A stretch of 64,000 nucleotides of DNA from Rheinheimera baltica DSM 14885 (lineage in GTDB: Bacteria; Pseudomonadota; Gammaproteobacteria; Enterobacterales; Alteromonadaceae). The notes under the pieces are model-generated. The model was not told where the DNA came from. It worked only from the letters and a program-made list of their open reading frames with translations, and ran no database searches. Shown piece after piece: positions 1 through 8,488 of the stretch (positions are counted from its first letter, which is position 1; the number at the start of each line of letters is the position of its first letter). Location of the stretch: positions 62,001-126,000 of the forward strand of contig NZ_AUDG01000002.1 in assembly GCF_000425345.1 (NCBI RefSeq), written 5' to 3'. The position numbers were made by a program, and so were the translations under genes.

Positions 1-138
1 CTCGGTGGTATAGCCCTTATTTAACGCCTCTTGTTTTAAGGTTGCGGCGTAATCGGCAAAACTGGGTTTTACATCATCGGCAGAAGCAGACAGACTCAAT
101 ACCGCTACCACAGTAATAGATAAAAGCTTTCTAAACAT
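1..138 (-). CDS. Secreted protein, N-terminal fragment (possible MltB-like lytic transglycosylase)
   Basis: Only the first 46 codons are inside the window; the gene runs off the left edge. The translation starts MFRKLLSITVV and has a clear Sec signal peptide ending at SASA around residue 20. The mature part begins DDVKPSFADYAATLKQEA, which resembles the start of MltB-type murein lytic transglycosylases. That family is a recollection from a short stretch, so only the export signal is firm. It lies 28 bases downstream of ycgL on the same strand and could be cotranscribed with it. Confidence 0.5.
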   Translation of the reverse strand, partial: MFRKLLSITVVAVLSLSASADDVKPSFADYAATLKQEALNKGYTTE

Positions 139-165
139 ATTAAGGCCCGTTGAATTAACTAATGA

Positions 166-435
166 TTAGCGCGATTGCGCTTTATGCTGCGCCAGTAAAT
201 TTTCTACCGGAGGTGGCAGTTGCAAATAGTACCCTTGCTGCGTTAACTGTTGCTTTACCTTATCGATATCCGCCAAGGCTAAATGTTCCCGCTTGGCTAA
301 ATTAAGTAGCGTAACCAACACTGGCGAGCCAAAGGTGTTAAGCAAAGCATCAGGCACAGCCGAGAAGTCATCCCGCTGCTTAACATAAAGAAAGGTGCCC
401 TCTTTTTTCAGACTTTTATATACCGCACACAGCAT
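166..435 (-). CDS. ycgL: YcgL family protein
   Basis: An 89-residue protein of the YcgL family (about 90-100 residues in Enterobacteria). It shares the family hallmarks: an N-terminal CAVYKS strand, FLYVKQRDDFS, a central FGSP and the C-terminal GYYLQLPPP signature. The molecular function is not established. Its place beside minCDE, divergently transcribed, is the usual arrangement in gammaproteobacteria and supports the call. Confidence 0.93.
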   Translation of the reverse strand: MLCAVYKSLKKEGTFLYVKQRDDFSAVPDALLNTFGSPVLVTLLNLAKREHLALADIDKVKQQLTQQGYYLQLPPPVENLLAQHKAQSR

Positions 436-599
436 CGAATAAAACCACGCCTCAACCTTGCTTAACGAAGGCCTAAACTATAACATGAAGCCTTGTTATT
501 GCGTACCCGCCAACCCGCGGCAAAGCAAATAAATGCGTGGCCTGGCACTGCCAAAGCCGCAGTAGCGACAAATTATAATAAGTGCGCAAAGAAGAAGTT

Positions 600-1328
600 A
601 TGTCAGAACAAACTTTGGAATTAAAAGGCAGTCTCTTTCCTTTATCGGTACTCTCGTGCCCGGATCTTAGTGTCGCGGCGTTACAACAGCAGTTAAGCCA
701 GAAGCTATCGCAAGCGCCAGCGTTTTTTTATCAGGCCCCTATTATTCTTAACCTAACCGGTTGCCAACAAACACCTGATTTTATTGCAATAAAAACGCTT
801 TTTGTTGAGTTAAACCTGGTGTTAGTGGGCGTATGTGGCGCCAGTAATGAAATTAAACAGCAGGCGCAACAGGCGGGTTTAGCAGCATTACAGCTGGGTA
901 AAGATAGTAAAGCCGTTAAAACGGTGGACACGACAGCAGCAGAAAATAGCAATGCCACACGCCAAACTACTGTGGTAACTAATAATGTGTCGGTACCCAT
1001 GGATACCAAAATTGTTGAGCAAACCGTGCGCTCTGGCCAACAGGTTTATGCCAAAGGCACAGATTTGGTTATAAAGGGCACCGTGGGCGCCGGCGCCGAA
1101 GTGATTGCCGATGGCAATATTCATATTTATGGTACCTTGCGTGGCAAAGCCATTGCCGGGGCCAGCGGTGACACCAGCAAACGTATTTTTTGTAACAATC
1201 TACAAGCAGAGCTTGTGTCTATTGCCGGTAATTACTGGCTTAGCGAAAGCCTGCAAGGCGAGTTTTGGAGCAAGGCAGCCTGCGTTAAATTGCAGGACGA
1301 CCAATTGGTATTAGCAGATTTAGTATAA
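600..1328 (+). CDS. minC: Septum site-determining protein MinC
   Basis: MinC inhibits FtsZ ring assembly away from mid-cell, working with MinD at the membrane. The protein has 242 residues from the ATG at 600, which follows a GAAGAAG ribosome site; a GTG at 582 would add six residues and is less likely. The N-terminal FtsZ-binding domain spans about residues 1-100. A low-complexity linker follows (about 100-135). The C-terminal beta-helix domain has the typical VRSGQQVYAKGTDLVI and GNIHIYG motifs. The stop lies 10 bases before minD, and minE follows, so this is a standard minCDE operon. Confidence 0.95.
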   Translation: MSEQTLELKGSLFPLSVLSCPDLSVAALQQQLSQKLSQAPAFFYQAPIILNLTGCQQTPDFIAIKTLFVELNLVLVGVCGASNEIKQQAQQAGLAALQLGKDSKAVKTVDTTAAENSNATRQTTVVTNNVSVPMDTKIVEQTVRSGQQVYAKGTDLVIKGTVGAGAEVIADGNIHIYGTLRGKAIAGASGDTSKRIFCNNLQAELVSIAGNYWLSESLQGEFWSKAACVKLQDDQLVLADLV

Positions 1329-1338
1329 GGAATGTTTG

Positions 1339-2148
1339 ATGGCAAAAATTATTGTTGTCACCTCAGGAAAAGGGGGGGTGGGTAAAACCACGTCCAGCGC
1401 AGCAATTGGTACCGGGCTGGCATTAAAAGGCCATAAAACCGTAATTATCGATTTTGACATCGGCTTACGTAACCTGGACCTGATTATGGGCTGTGAACGG
1501 CGGGTAGTTTACGACTTTGTAAACGTGATTAATGGCGAAGCGAATCTCAAACAAACATTAATAAAAGATAAGCGCACCGATAATCTGTTTATTTTGCCTG
1601 CGTCGCAAACCCGCGATAAAGACGCCCTGACAAAAGAAGGCGTAGAGCGCGTATTAAACGAGCTGGCGAAAGATTTTGATTTTATATTGTGTGACTCACC
1701 CGCTGGTATCGAAGCCGGTGCCATGATGGCACTGTACTTTGCCGACGAAGCTGTGGTGGTGACCAACCCGGAAGTGTCATCTGTACGCGACTCAGACCGT
1801 ATTTTAGGTATGTTGTCCAGTAAATCACGTCGTGCCGAAAATGGCCAGGATGCGATTAAAGAGCACTTGCTATTAACCCGCTACAACCCGGAGCGGGTTG
1901 AAAAAGGTGAAATGCTCAGTGTTGAAGACGTAAAAGAAATTTTATCAATAGACCTGCTCGGCGTTATTCCTGAATCTCAAGCCGTGCTGAATGCCTCAAA
2001 CTCAGGCCAACCGGTGATCTTAGATACTGACAGCGATGCCGGCCAAGCTTATTTAGATACTGTCGAGCGCTTGCTGGGTGAAAAAGTGCCTTTCCGCTTT
2101 CTGACAGTAGAGAAAAAGGGCCTGTTAAAACGGATATTTGGAGGTTAA
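1339..2148 (+). CDS. minD: Septum site-determining ATPase MinD
   Basis: MinD is the membrane-cycling ATPase that recruits MinC and is displaced by MinE, giving pole-to-pole oscillation. The 269-residue product has the deviant Walker A motif GKGGVGKTT near the N-terminus, the IIDFDIGLRNLD switch region, and a C-terminal amphipathic helix ending LLKRIFGG that inserts into the membrane. The ATG at 1339 is chosen over a TTG one codon upstream because AAGGA sits at the right distance. Length matches the family (about 270). Confidence 0.97.
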   Translation: MAKIIVVTSGKGGVGKTTSSAAIGTGLALKGHKTVIIDFDIGLRNLDLIMGCERRVVYDFVNVINGEANLKQTLIKDKRTDNLFILPASQTRDKDALTKEGVERVLNELAKDFDFILCDSPAGIEAGAMMALYFADEAVVVTNPEVSSVRDSDRILGMLSSKSRRAENGQDAIKEHLLLTRYNPERVEKGEMLSVEDVKEILSIDLLGVIPESQAVLNASNSGQPVILDTDSDAGQAYLDTVERLLGEKVPFRFLTVEKKGLLKRIFGG

Positions 2149-2151
2149 CGC

Positions 2152-2412
2152 ATGTCGTTACTGGATTATTTTCGCTCAAGTAAAAAGACCACCGCTAACA
2201 CGGCAAAAGAGCGGCTGCAGATCATCGTGGCGCACGAGCGCAGAAAGCGTAACAGCCCGGATTACCTGCCACAGCTTGAGCGCGACATTTTAGAAGTGAT
2301 CCGCAAGTACGTGGATATTTCACCCGAAGATATCGCCGTATCTCTTGAGAAACGTGACAACGAATTGTCTGTGTTAGAGCTGAATATCACCTTCCCGGAT
2401 GATAAGCGCTAG
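2152..2412 (+). CDS. minE: Cell division topological specificity factor MinE
   Basis: An 86-residue MinE. The N-terminal amphipathic segment [12 protein letters not shown], the anti-MinCD helix ([15 protein letters not shown]) and the C-terminal dimerisation domain are all present. It starts three bases after the minD stop, with GGAGG in the minD 3' end as ribosome site. A strong hairpin follows at 2457-2487 and ends the operon. Confidence 0.97.
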   Translation: MSLLDYFRSSKKTTANTAKERLQIIVAHERRKRNSPDYLPQLERDILEVIRKYVDISPEDIAVSLEKRDNELSVLELNITFPDDKR

Positions 2413-2456
2413 TTGCAATAAACGCCCTATGGGTAAGGTTTAACAGCAGATGCTAT

Positions 2457-2487
2457 AAAACAGGCCGCTATTGCGGCCTGTTTTTTT
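2457..2487 (+). terminator. Rho-independent terminator after minE
   Basis: CAGGCCGC (2461-2468), loop TATT, GCGGCCTG (2473-2480), then seven T. The stem extends with AA/TT pairs. It ends minCDE. The T run overlaps the stop end of the convergent CNNM gene, and the A-rich left flank may let it work in both directions. Confidence 0.9.
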
Positions 2488-3508
2488 AATCATCCGTCAG
2501 GTTTTTAAGTTTATGCGCCCAGCGCCGCTTTGCAAAACGGCGCATATTAGGAATATCATCCGTCTCGTCCATAATGGGTTGCCCAATAATGGTTTCAATC
2601 ACGTCTTCCATCGTTACCAACCCAAGCCAACTGCCATATTCATCGTACACTAAACACAGGTGCTGACGTTCATGCATTAGCTGAGACATCAGCTGCTCGA
2701 CGTTTATCTTGTCTGAAATCAGCTTGACGGGTTTCATTAAGTCGGCAACGGTTTTTTGATCAGTAATATTCAGCATATCGTAACGAAACGCGATCCCCAG
2801 TGGGGCTTCATCTTTGTCTAACACCGGATAACGTGAAAACTGCCCCACTTTAACACGCTCAGCAAAGTCGGCTAACGGCTCGCTGGGGCTGGCAATTTCA
2901 CAAACCGTACGCGGCGTCATAATATCGCGAACTTTAATATCGTGCAGGTCAAGAATATTAGAAATAACACGCTGCTCGTCTTCATCAAGCTTATTAAGCT
3001 CACGTCCCAATACGGTTAGCGCTTTTATTTCCTGACGTAAATCATGTTGTTGCTCAGCGCCGCCAAACAGTTTCATAATCTGATCCGACAACCAGATAAA
3101 CGGTTTTAACAGGGTAATCATGCCATACAGCACTACCGGTAACATTGGCGCTAGCTGCGGCCAATAACGGGCACCAATAGTTTTTGGCATAATTTCGGAA
3201 AATACCAAAATAAGAAAGGTCATTACCGCAGAGACAATACCCAAATACCCATCACCAAAAACGATAGTAACCTGCGCCCCTACACCAGTGGCTCCAACGG
3301 TATGGGCAACCGTGTTAAGCGTTAATATAGCCGCTAAGGGCTGATCAATTTTATCTTTCAACATTTTTAACTTTTCATACAGCAAAGGCCGTGTAAGTTT
3401 TTGTTGAGCAATATAGCTTGGCGTAATAGACAACAACGCTGCTTCTAGAATTGAACAGATAAAGGATACCGCAATTGACAACACCGCAAATGCAATTAAA
3501 AGGCTCAT
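2486..3508 (-). CDS. CNNM (DUF21) and CBS domain membrane protein
   Basis: Integral membrane protein of the CorB/CNNM/hemolysin C-like superfamily, 340 residues from ATG 3508 (a GTG at 3526 is an alternative; neither has a clean ribosome site). The N-terminal DUF21 domain (about residues 1-165) has four hydrophobic segments and the characteristic FSEIMPKTIGARY motif. A tandem CBS pair follows (about 185-315: VRDIMTPRTVCEI... and the LGLVTMEDVIETIIG motif). The family is linked to divalent cation (Mg/Co) homeostasis; the substrate here is not known. The corC-like C-terminal domain is missing, as in the short members. Confidence 0.88.
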   Translation of the reverse strand: MSLLIAFAVLSIAVSFICSILEAALLSITPSYIAQQKLTRPLLYEKLKMLKDKIDQPLAAILTLNTVAHTVGATGVGAQVTIVFGDGYLGIVSAVMTFLILVFSEIMPKTIGARYWPQLAPMLPVVLYGMITLLKPFIWLSDQIMKLFGGAEQQHDLRQEIKALTVLGRELNKLDEDEQRVISNILDLHDIKVRDIMTPRTVCEIASPSEPLADFAERVKVGQFSRYPVLDKDEAPLGIAFRYDMLNITDQKTVADLMKPVKLISDKINVEQLMSQLMHERQHLCLVYDEYGSWLGLVTMEDVIETIIGQPIMDETDDIPNMRRFAKRRWAHKLKNLTDD

Positions 3509-3613
3509 AGACGTTGGTAATAACACTCCAGTTGACTAACACAACGGCAGTATAAAGTTGACGTTAATAAAAAGCGAGATTCATCCGAACTGAGTATCGA
3601 TATAACCGCAATA

Positions 3614-3640
3614 ACAAAGCCCGCTTTACGCGGGCTGCAA
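3614..3640 (-). terminator. Hairpin after the S9 peptidase gene
   Basis: AGCCCGC (3618-3624) and GCGGGCT (3630-3636) form a 7 bp stem with loop TTTAC. On the minus strand it is followed by TTGTTATT. It lies 30 bases past the stop of the S9 gene, so it probably terminates it, although the T run is weak. Confidence 0.65.
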
Positions 3641-3665
3641 AAATCAGCTACATGTAAATTTACAA

Positions 3666-5582
3666 TTACTTCGCCGCGTTAAGATGCTGCTTTAAAAACT
3701 CGTCCATGGCCTTAAACGTTTGTAAGCGGTGGCTGTTGGTGCTGAGGTAATGGTCACCATCTTCCAGCTCGATATACTGCACGTTCTTGTCATGCCGACG
3801 CAGTGCTTTGTGCATGTCACGGCTTTGCGCTACCCCCACGCTGCGATCTTTGGTGCCATGCACCAGAAGTACCGGCACGTTAATTTTTTTGGCATGCGTA
3901 ATTGGAGAGCGCTCTTCAAGCAAGTCGAAATCGTCGCCTACCTGCTTTTTTACCACTTCATAATTAGTGTAACGGCGGTGTGATTTCACTAAGGCTTCAA
4001 CATCGGTAACACCGGCGAAGCTGACCACACACTGATATAAATCTGGCGTTTTTACTGCGCCCATCAGCGCCGCATAGCCGCCGTAACTGGCACCAACAAT
4101 ACAAATACGTTTAGCATCCGCTATGCCTTCGTTAATTAACCAGCGTGTGCCATCTTCTACATCGTCCTGCATTTGTAAGCCCCAGCCTTGCAAGCCCATT
4201 TGCTTAAAATCGAAACCAAAGCCGTGTGAACCACGAAAGTTCATTTGCAACACGGCATAACCGCGATTAGAAAAAAACTGCGTCCAGTAGTCAAAACCAT
4301 CGTCATCAAAAGAAATAGGCCCACCATGTGGAAAGATAATGGTAGGAATAGCGCCCTGCTTGTAACCCAAAGGGGTGGAAAGAAACCCCTCAATGGTTAA
4401 ACCATCACGCGCTTTATATTGGATTTTTTGCTTGGCCACCATTAGCTCGGGCTTAAGTTCACTGTATTTATCCAGCAAAAACATCATAGATTTGTCTTTG
4501 CGATCGCCAAGCAGGTAGCTTCCCGCATGCGTGGCACTGCTAGACTCGACGATATAGCGGTTTTTGTCGTGGCTCATGCTCACAATGTGGTTATCTGCGT
4601 CTGGTATAGCCAAATCAAGCGCTTTTTGAAACGCCTGGTACTCGCTGTCTACATAGTCTCCGCCAATAGAAATTACTTTGTTGTCTTGCCAGGAATAACT
4701 CATATCAGCCGGAACATCGTAGTTATCGTCGGCTTTAACTAGGTGTAATTGCGGTTGTGGTTCAGACAAGTTGGTTTTAAAAATGGCTAGCCGGCCGTCA
4801 TGGTAGGCCGATACATAAAGTATGTTGGGATCGGCGTCAAAACCAATCGGCCACACCTCTTGCTCTGAAAAACGTTCAAATTGCCAAAGGGTGCGAAAAT
4901 CGCCGCTATCGATAAGCTTTTCTTTCACTTCAAAGCGGGTGTCATCCCGAAACATAGCTATACGTGGCCGGTGCTGGCGGTCAGCTATCCAGTCGTAGAG
5001 GTTTTCACGGCTGGTCGCAACCATTTCATATAGCTCGCCATTTAGGTTGATTTTAACCACGCTGGTGCCAGTGCCGAAGTTAAAACCATCTAATGCCAGC
5101 AAAAAGTGCTGCTCATCGGCAGGCATTAAATCGACAATATTTGACTGAAACTGCGGCGCACGAACTAATTTTCGTAGTAATTGACCATTAACAACACTGC
5201 GGTTTTTACCTGTTTCAACATCAATCACCATTAAACGGGTTTCGGTTACCGGTATGCCATAACGTTTTGATGCGTAAGCTGCCCGCATTAAAAGCTGTTT
5301 ATTGTTAGCCCAAATTACCGAGTAAATGGTTAAGTCACGGCTGTCCGCTTTAACTAAAAACTTCTGTTCATCTGTTTCTAAGTCTATTAACGAAACCAGT
5401 ACTAATTGTTCTTTGTCGGTATCCAAAGTTTGGATCATCGACAGCTTGGTACCATCTGGTGATATTTTGAGTTTGTCGATACCAGGCGCACTGGCAAAGG
5501 CTTCAACCGGTAACTCTTTTGCGCTAATGGCGCTGCAGAACATAGTAGTTAGCACTACCACTAACACAGAGTAAAACTTCAT
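3666..5582 (-). CDS. Secreted S9 family (prolyl oligopeptidase type) peptidase
   Basis: Serine peptidase with a signal peptide (MKFYSVLVV...CSAISA) followed by a beta-propeller (about residues 30-380) and an alpha/beta hydrolase domain (about 390-638). The triad is visible: S499 in GASYGGYA, D579 in HGTKDRSV and H611 in EDGDHYL, with family-typical spacing. ATG 5582 is chosen because it gives a clean signal peptide; the longer reading frame upstream codes for an unrelated hydrophobic stretch. Length 638 fits acylaminoacyl-peptidase or oligopeptidase-like S9C members. Likely a periplasmic oligopeptidase. It is flanked by two near-identical terminators and appears monocistronic. Confidence 0.9.
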   Translation of the reverse strand: MKFYSVLVVVLTTMFCSAISAKELPVEAFASAPGIDKLKISPDGTKLSMIQTLDTDKEQLVLVSLIDLETDEQKFLVKADSRDLTIYSVIWANNKQLLMRAAYASKRYGIPVTETRLMVIDVETGKNRSVVNGQLLRKLVRAPQFQSNIVDLMPADEQHFLLALDGFNFGTGTSVVKINLNGELYEMVATSRENLYDWIADRQHRPRIAMFRDDTRFEVKEKLIDSGDFRTLWQFERFSEQEVWPIGFDADPNILYVSAYHDGRLAIFKTNLSEPQPQLHLVKADDNYDVPADMSYSWQDNKVISIGGDYVDSEYQAFQKALDLAIPDADNHIVSMSHDKNRYIVESSSATHAGSYLLGDRKDKSMMFLLDKYSELKPELMVAKQKIQYKARDGLTIEGFLSTPLGYKQGAIPTIIFPHGGPISFDDDGFDYWTQFFSNRGYAVLQMNFRGSHGFGFDFKQMGLQGWGLQMQDDVEDGTRWLINEGIADAKRICIVGASYGGYAALMGAVKTPDLYQCVVSFAGVTDVEALVKSHRRYTNYEVVKKQVGDDFDLLEERSPITHAKKINVPVLLVHGTKDRSVGVAQSRDMHKALRRHDKNVQYIELEDGDHYLSTNSHRLQTFKAMDEFLKQHLNAAK

Positions 5583-5685
5583 CGGGCTAACGTTCCTGTT
5601 ATCATATTTTTTGCTGCAGCAAAGTAGCAAAACATTAATAACATGGCAAAATATTATTTTGATGTTAACAAAGAATGTTACTGAA

Positions 5686-5713
5686 TAAAAAGCCCGCACG
5701 AAGCGGGCTTTGG
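5686..5713 (-). terminator. Rho-independent terminator after the DUF4397 gene
   Basis: AGCCCGC (5691-5697), loop ACGAA, GCGGGCT (5703-5709); on the minus strand the stem is followed by TTTTTATT. It lies 28 bases after the DUF4397 gene stop. The stem sequence is the same as the one at 3618-3636. Confidence 0.85.
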
Positions 5714-5740
5714 CGTAACAGGACCTTCTGTTATTTGATT

Positions 5741-7129
5741 TTAAGGTTGGACAAAGTCGTCCATTAAAATTAACCCTACATCTGCGGTTAAACCGGCACC
5801 GTCGCGGGCAATAGCGGTGTAAATACTGTTGGCTTCCAGTGTTAAGGCTACCGGGCCAATAGCGGCAGTTTTGCTGCCAGCGGGCGTTACCGTTACCACA
5901 TAGTCGCCTGCAGCCAGTGATACATAGCCGGTTTCAGCTTTAAACGGCACAGCCGCAAAGGCAGGTGCGGCATCGGTAATATCTTCAGTTGCAGTAACAT
6001 AGATATCCACATTACCCGCTAAGGTTGAACCATGCACTATACGCACTTGCGCTTCGGTTGCGATGCGACGTGGCATATCAGCTAATACCAGCGGTTCAAT
6101 GCTGTTTTCGCCCAATGAACCCACTGCCAGCACGCTGTAAAATGCGCCAGGCATCAGGGTTAAATCAGCATCTATAACCACTACGCTATTGTCAGCATCA
6201 GCCGCAACTTTAACATTGTACGTATCCGGTGCGACGGTGTCATACCCGGTAAAGTCAGGGAAGGACAACGCATCTACCAGAGTAATAGCATCATTAACAA
6301 TAACATCTACCGCTGGCGCGTCAGATACGTTATGCACTACCCGCACCGATGCGGTTGCAGACGCGTCAAGAATGTCCATCTCGCTGCCATCCTGACCAAT
6401 AGCCAGTAAAGACACCGGCGACATACCAGAGAAACGGCTATCAATTGCGGCAACCACTAAATCTGTACCTGCGGTGCTTAAATCCAGGCTACCGCTGTCA
6501 AACACCACGGTGTCTGTGCCAGGCAAGGCAATACGTACCTGGTATGTACCCGGGTCTACTTCAACATAGTCGGTAGCGTCTTTGTACATTAAGGTGGCTA
6601 ATGGTGAACCAAGTTCAGCATCTGGCGCAGTTACGTGAATATCTACCTCAGGCGCAGTGGCTGCAGCATGCACTACTTGCAAACGAATTTTACCTGCTGC
6701 TACCTCATTTACCGTCCCGGTAACCACAATAGGCTCCAGAGTTTGGGCAGCAACACTACCCACCGCAAACACGGTGTAACGTGTGGCTTCTTCTAAGGTG
6801 AGATCTAAAGGCCCAATAACCGTGGCAGTGTTATCAGCGCCCGGCAAAATGCCATCAACTGCAATGCTGTATGTGGCCGGAGGTAAGGAGAGTACGTCTG
6901 AAGCCTGGCCAAACATTAGCCCTTCAACAGCTGCATCACCGTTAGCTAACACGTTAACATCTGGCGCATCTATGGCACTGTGCACTACCTGCACTGTGGC
7001 ATTAACCACTGCTGGTGGTGGAGGCGGTGGTGGCGGTGTTGGCGCAGGATCTGAATCGCCGTCTAAAAAACAGCCGCTAAGTGATACAGACAAAACAACA
7101 GGCAAAGCAAAGTTTTTTATTCCCTTCAT
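5741..7129 (-). CDS. DUF4397 repeat lipoprotein
   Basis: A 462-residue predicted lipoprotein. The signal peptide ends in the lipobox LSGC with C20 as lipidated cysteine. A linker with eight consecutive prolines (about 32-39) follows. Four DUF4397 repeats start near residues 46, 149, 262 and 361, each opening with a variant of VRVVHxxxDAPxVDV. The family is secreted or surface-linked and of unknown function; repeats are immunoglobulin-like beta modules by general expectation. It is probably cell-envelope anchored with the proline run as a spacer. It sits alone between an S9 peptidase gene and rnd. Confidence 0.88.
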   Translation of the reverse strand: MKGIKNFALPVVLSVSLSGCFLDGDSDPAPTPPPPPPPPAVVNATVQVVHSAIDAPDVNVLANGDAAVEGLMFGQASDVLSLPPATYSIAVDGILPGADNTATVIGPLDLTLEEATRYTVFAVGSVAAQTLEPIVVTGTVNEVAAGKIRLQVVHAAATAPEVDIHVTAPDAELGSPLATLMYKDATDYVEVDPGTYQVRIALPGTDTVVFDSGSLDLSTAGTDLVVAAIDSRFSGMSPVSLLAIGQDGSEMDILDASATASVRVVHNVSDAPAVDVIVNDAITLVDALSFPDFTGYDTVAPDTYNVKVAADADNSVVVIDADLTLMPGAFYSVLAVGSLGENSIEPLVLADMPRRIATEAQVRIVHGSTLAGNVDIYVTATEDITDAAPAFAAVPFKAETGYVSLAAGDYVVTVTPAGSKTAAIGPVALTLEANSIYTAIARDGAGLTADVGLILMDDFVQP

Positions 7130-7261
7130 TGTTGTAACCCTTCAGTTATTAGTTGCTGAATTGTTACGCCTACGATTTAGTAAACGATCAAAGCTTTTTT
7201 AGTAAAAAAATCGTAACTTTTTAAGTAAAAAATAGACTGATCCAAAGCGATTTTTACAACG

Positions 7262-8407
7262 TTAATATTCAGTTTTGCCCGGAATATGCTCAGGCCATGG
7301 CAGAAAAGGCAATAAATACTGTGCGCGCCAGCCCTTTAAGTACTCTGGCACAGGCAGCAATGCCCGCTGTTCATCTGACACCCGCCAGCACCAATTTAAA
7401 TATTCGTTTAGTTGGCGTTTCACTGACATAAATTCAGCCGGAATGGCCAATGCGGCCGCTGCAGATTTAACGGCTTTGGTTAGCTCGTTCACCATTTCTT
7501 TGTGACCAGCAAACTGCGCTTCGTGGTAAAAGCGTTGTGGGCAAGCGGTAATAGGTAACTCTTTAGCATGCGCGATCATTTCCACCAACAATTTTGCGTG
7601 GCGGCGTATTTCTCTGGGAGACAGGCCCGGAATATTCAATAAACTTTCAGCTGTCGATGGCCGGCGTTTAGCCAACTCTACCAAATGTATGTCTTTAAGC
7701 ACTAAACCCAGTGCGAGATCGCGCTGTTGGGCATAACGATAGCGCCAGGCTGCCAACTCACGTAAAACCGACAACTCACGCGGGCTAAGCTGCCAGCTAT
7801 TTTTAATTTCCAGATACTTAAATTCCAGCGGTAACTGCTGCACACGCCGGCGCATTAATTGCTCGCCTTCTTGCAACAACAAACTATGTTGCTGTTTCGA
7901 CATATGCGCTAAGAGTTTTGGGTATAACGGATACAAAAAGTGTACATCATTGGCGGCATATGTTAGCTGCGTGGGCGTTAAGGGCCGGGCTAACCAGTCT
8001 GTACGAGACTCGCTTTTATCCAGTACTTCACCGCTAAGCTGTTCGACTAACCGCGCATAGCCCATGCTGCCGCCCCAGCCTATCAGCTCTGCGGCTAACT
8101 GCGTATCAAACAACGGGCTAATGTCGTTAATGCCAATGGTGGCTAAGGCTTCGATGTCTTCACTGCAAGAATGCAGTAATTTTACTATGCCCGTATTCGC
8201 CATTACTTGTTGCAGTGGCTGCCAGTTGGTAATACTAAGCGGGTCGACTAAGGCCAATGAATGGCCATCAAACAACTGAATTAATCCCAGTTTTGGCAGT
8301 AAGGTACTTTGGCGAATAAACTCGGTATCCATTGCCAGTACTTTACTGTTTAAAACCTGCTGACAATATGCTGCCAGCGCGTCGTTATCGGTGATTAACC
8401 CTGTCAT
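7262..8407 (-). CDS. rnd: Ribonuclease D
   Basis: 3'-5' exoribonuclease that trims tRNA and other small RNA precursors. The 381-residue protein has the DEDD exonuclease domain (about 1-185): D27/E29 in LAMDTEFIRQ, the middle DTQLAAELIG motif, and the third motif in the YAANDVHFLYPLYPKL segment. An HRDC domain follows (about 205-290, LSVLRELAAWRYRYAQQRDLAL). Length and architecture match E. coli Rnd (375). The gene follows fadD on the same strand, as in many relatives, but a strong hairpin separates them. Confidence 0.95.
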   Translation of the reverse strand: MTGLITDNDALAAYCQQVLNSKVLAMDTEFIRQSTLLPKLGLIQLFDGHSLALVDPLSITNWQPLQQVMANTGIVKLLHSCSEDIEALATIGINDISPLFDTQLAAELIGWGGSMGYARLVEQLSGEVLDKSESRTDWLARPLTPTQLTYAANDVHFLYPLYPKLLAHMSKQQHSLLLQEGEQLMRRRVQQLPLEFKYLEIKNSWQLSPRELSVLRELAAWRYRYAQQRDLALGLVLKDIHLVELAKRRPSTAESLLNIPGLSPREIRRHAKLLVEMIAHAKELPITACPQRFYHEAQFAGHKEMVNELTKAVKSAAAALAIPAEFMSVKRQLNEYLNWCWRVSDEQRALLPVPEYLKGWRAQYLLPFLPWPEHIPGKTEY

Positions 8408-8431
8408 CTGTTACCTGTTCTATTGCTGTGC

Positions 8432-8462
8432 AAAAAAAAGCCGGCATGAAAGCCGGCTTTTG
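8432..8462 (-). terminator. Rho-independent terminator between fadD and rnd
   Basis: AAAGCCGGC (8437-8445) pairs with GCCGGCTTT (8452-8460). On the minus strand it ends in a run of eight T, 28 bases after the fadD stop. rnd, just downstream, therefore probably has its own promoter or depends on read-through. Confidence 0.9.
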
Positions 8463-8488
8463 TCGTGTTACGCGTATGGTGGTGCGCG

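Noticed and set aside
5583..5699. N-terminal extension of the S9 peptidase to 5699
   Set aside because: It would bury the clean signal peptide starting at 5582 and overlaps a terminator hairpin of the neighbouring gene.
6783..7202. Long antisense frame opposite the DUF4397 gene
   Set aside because: Low-complexity translation (glycine run from the proline codons) and no ribosome site; a shadow of the real gene.
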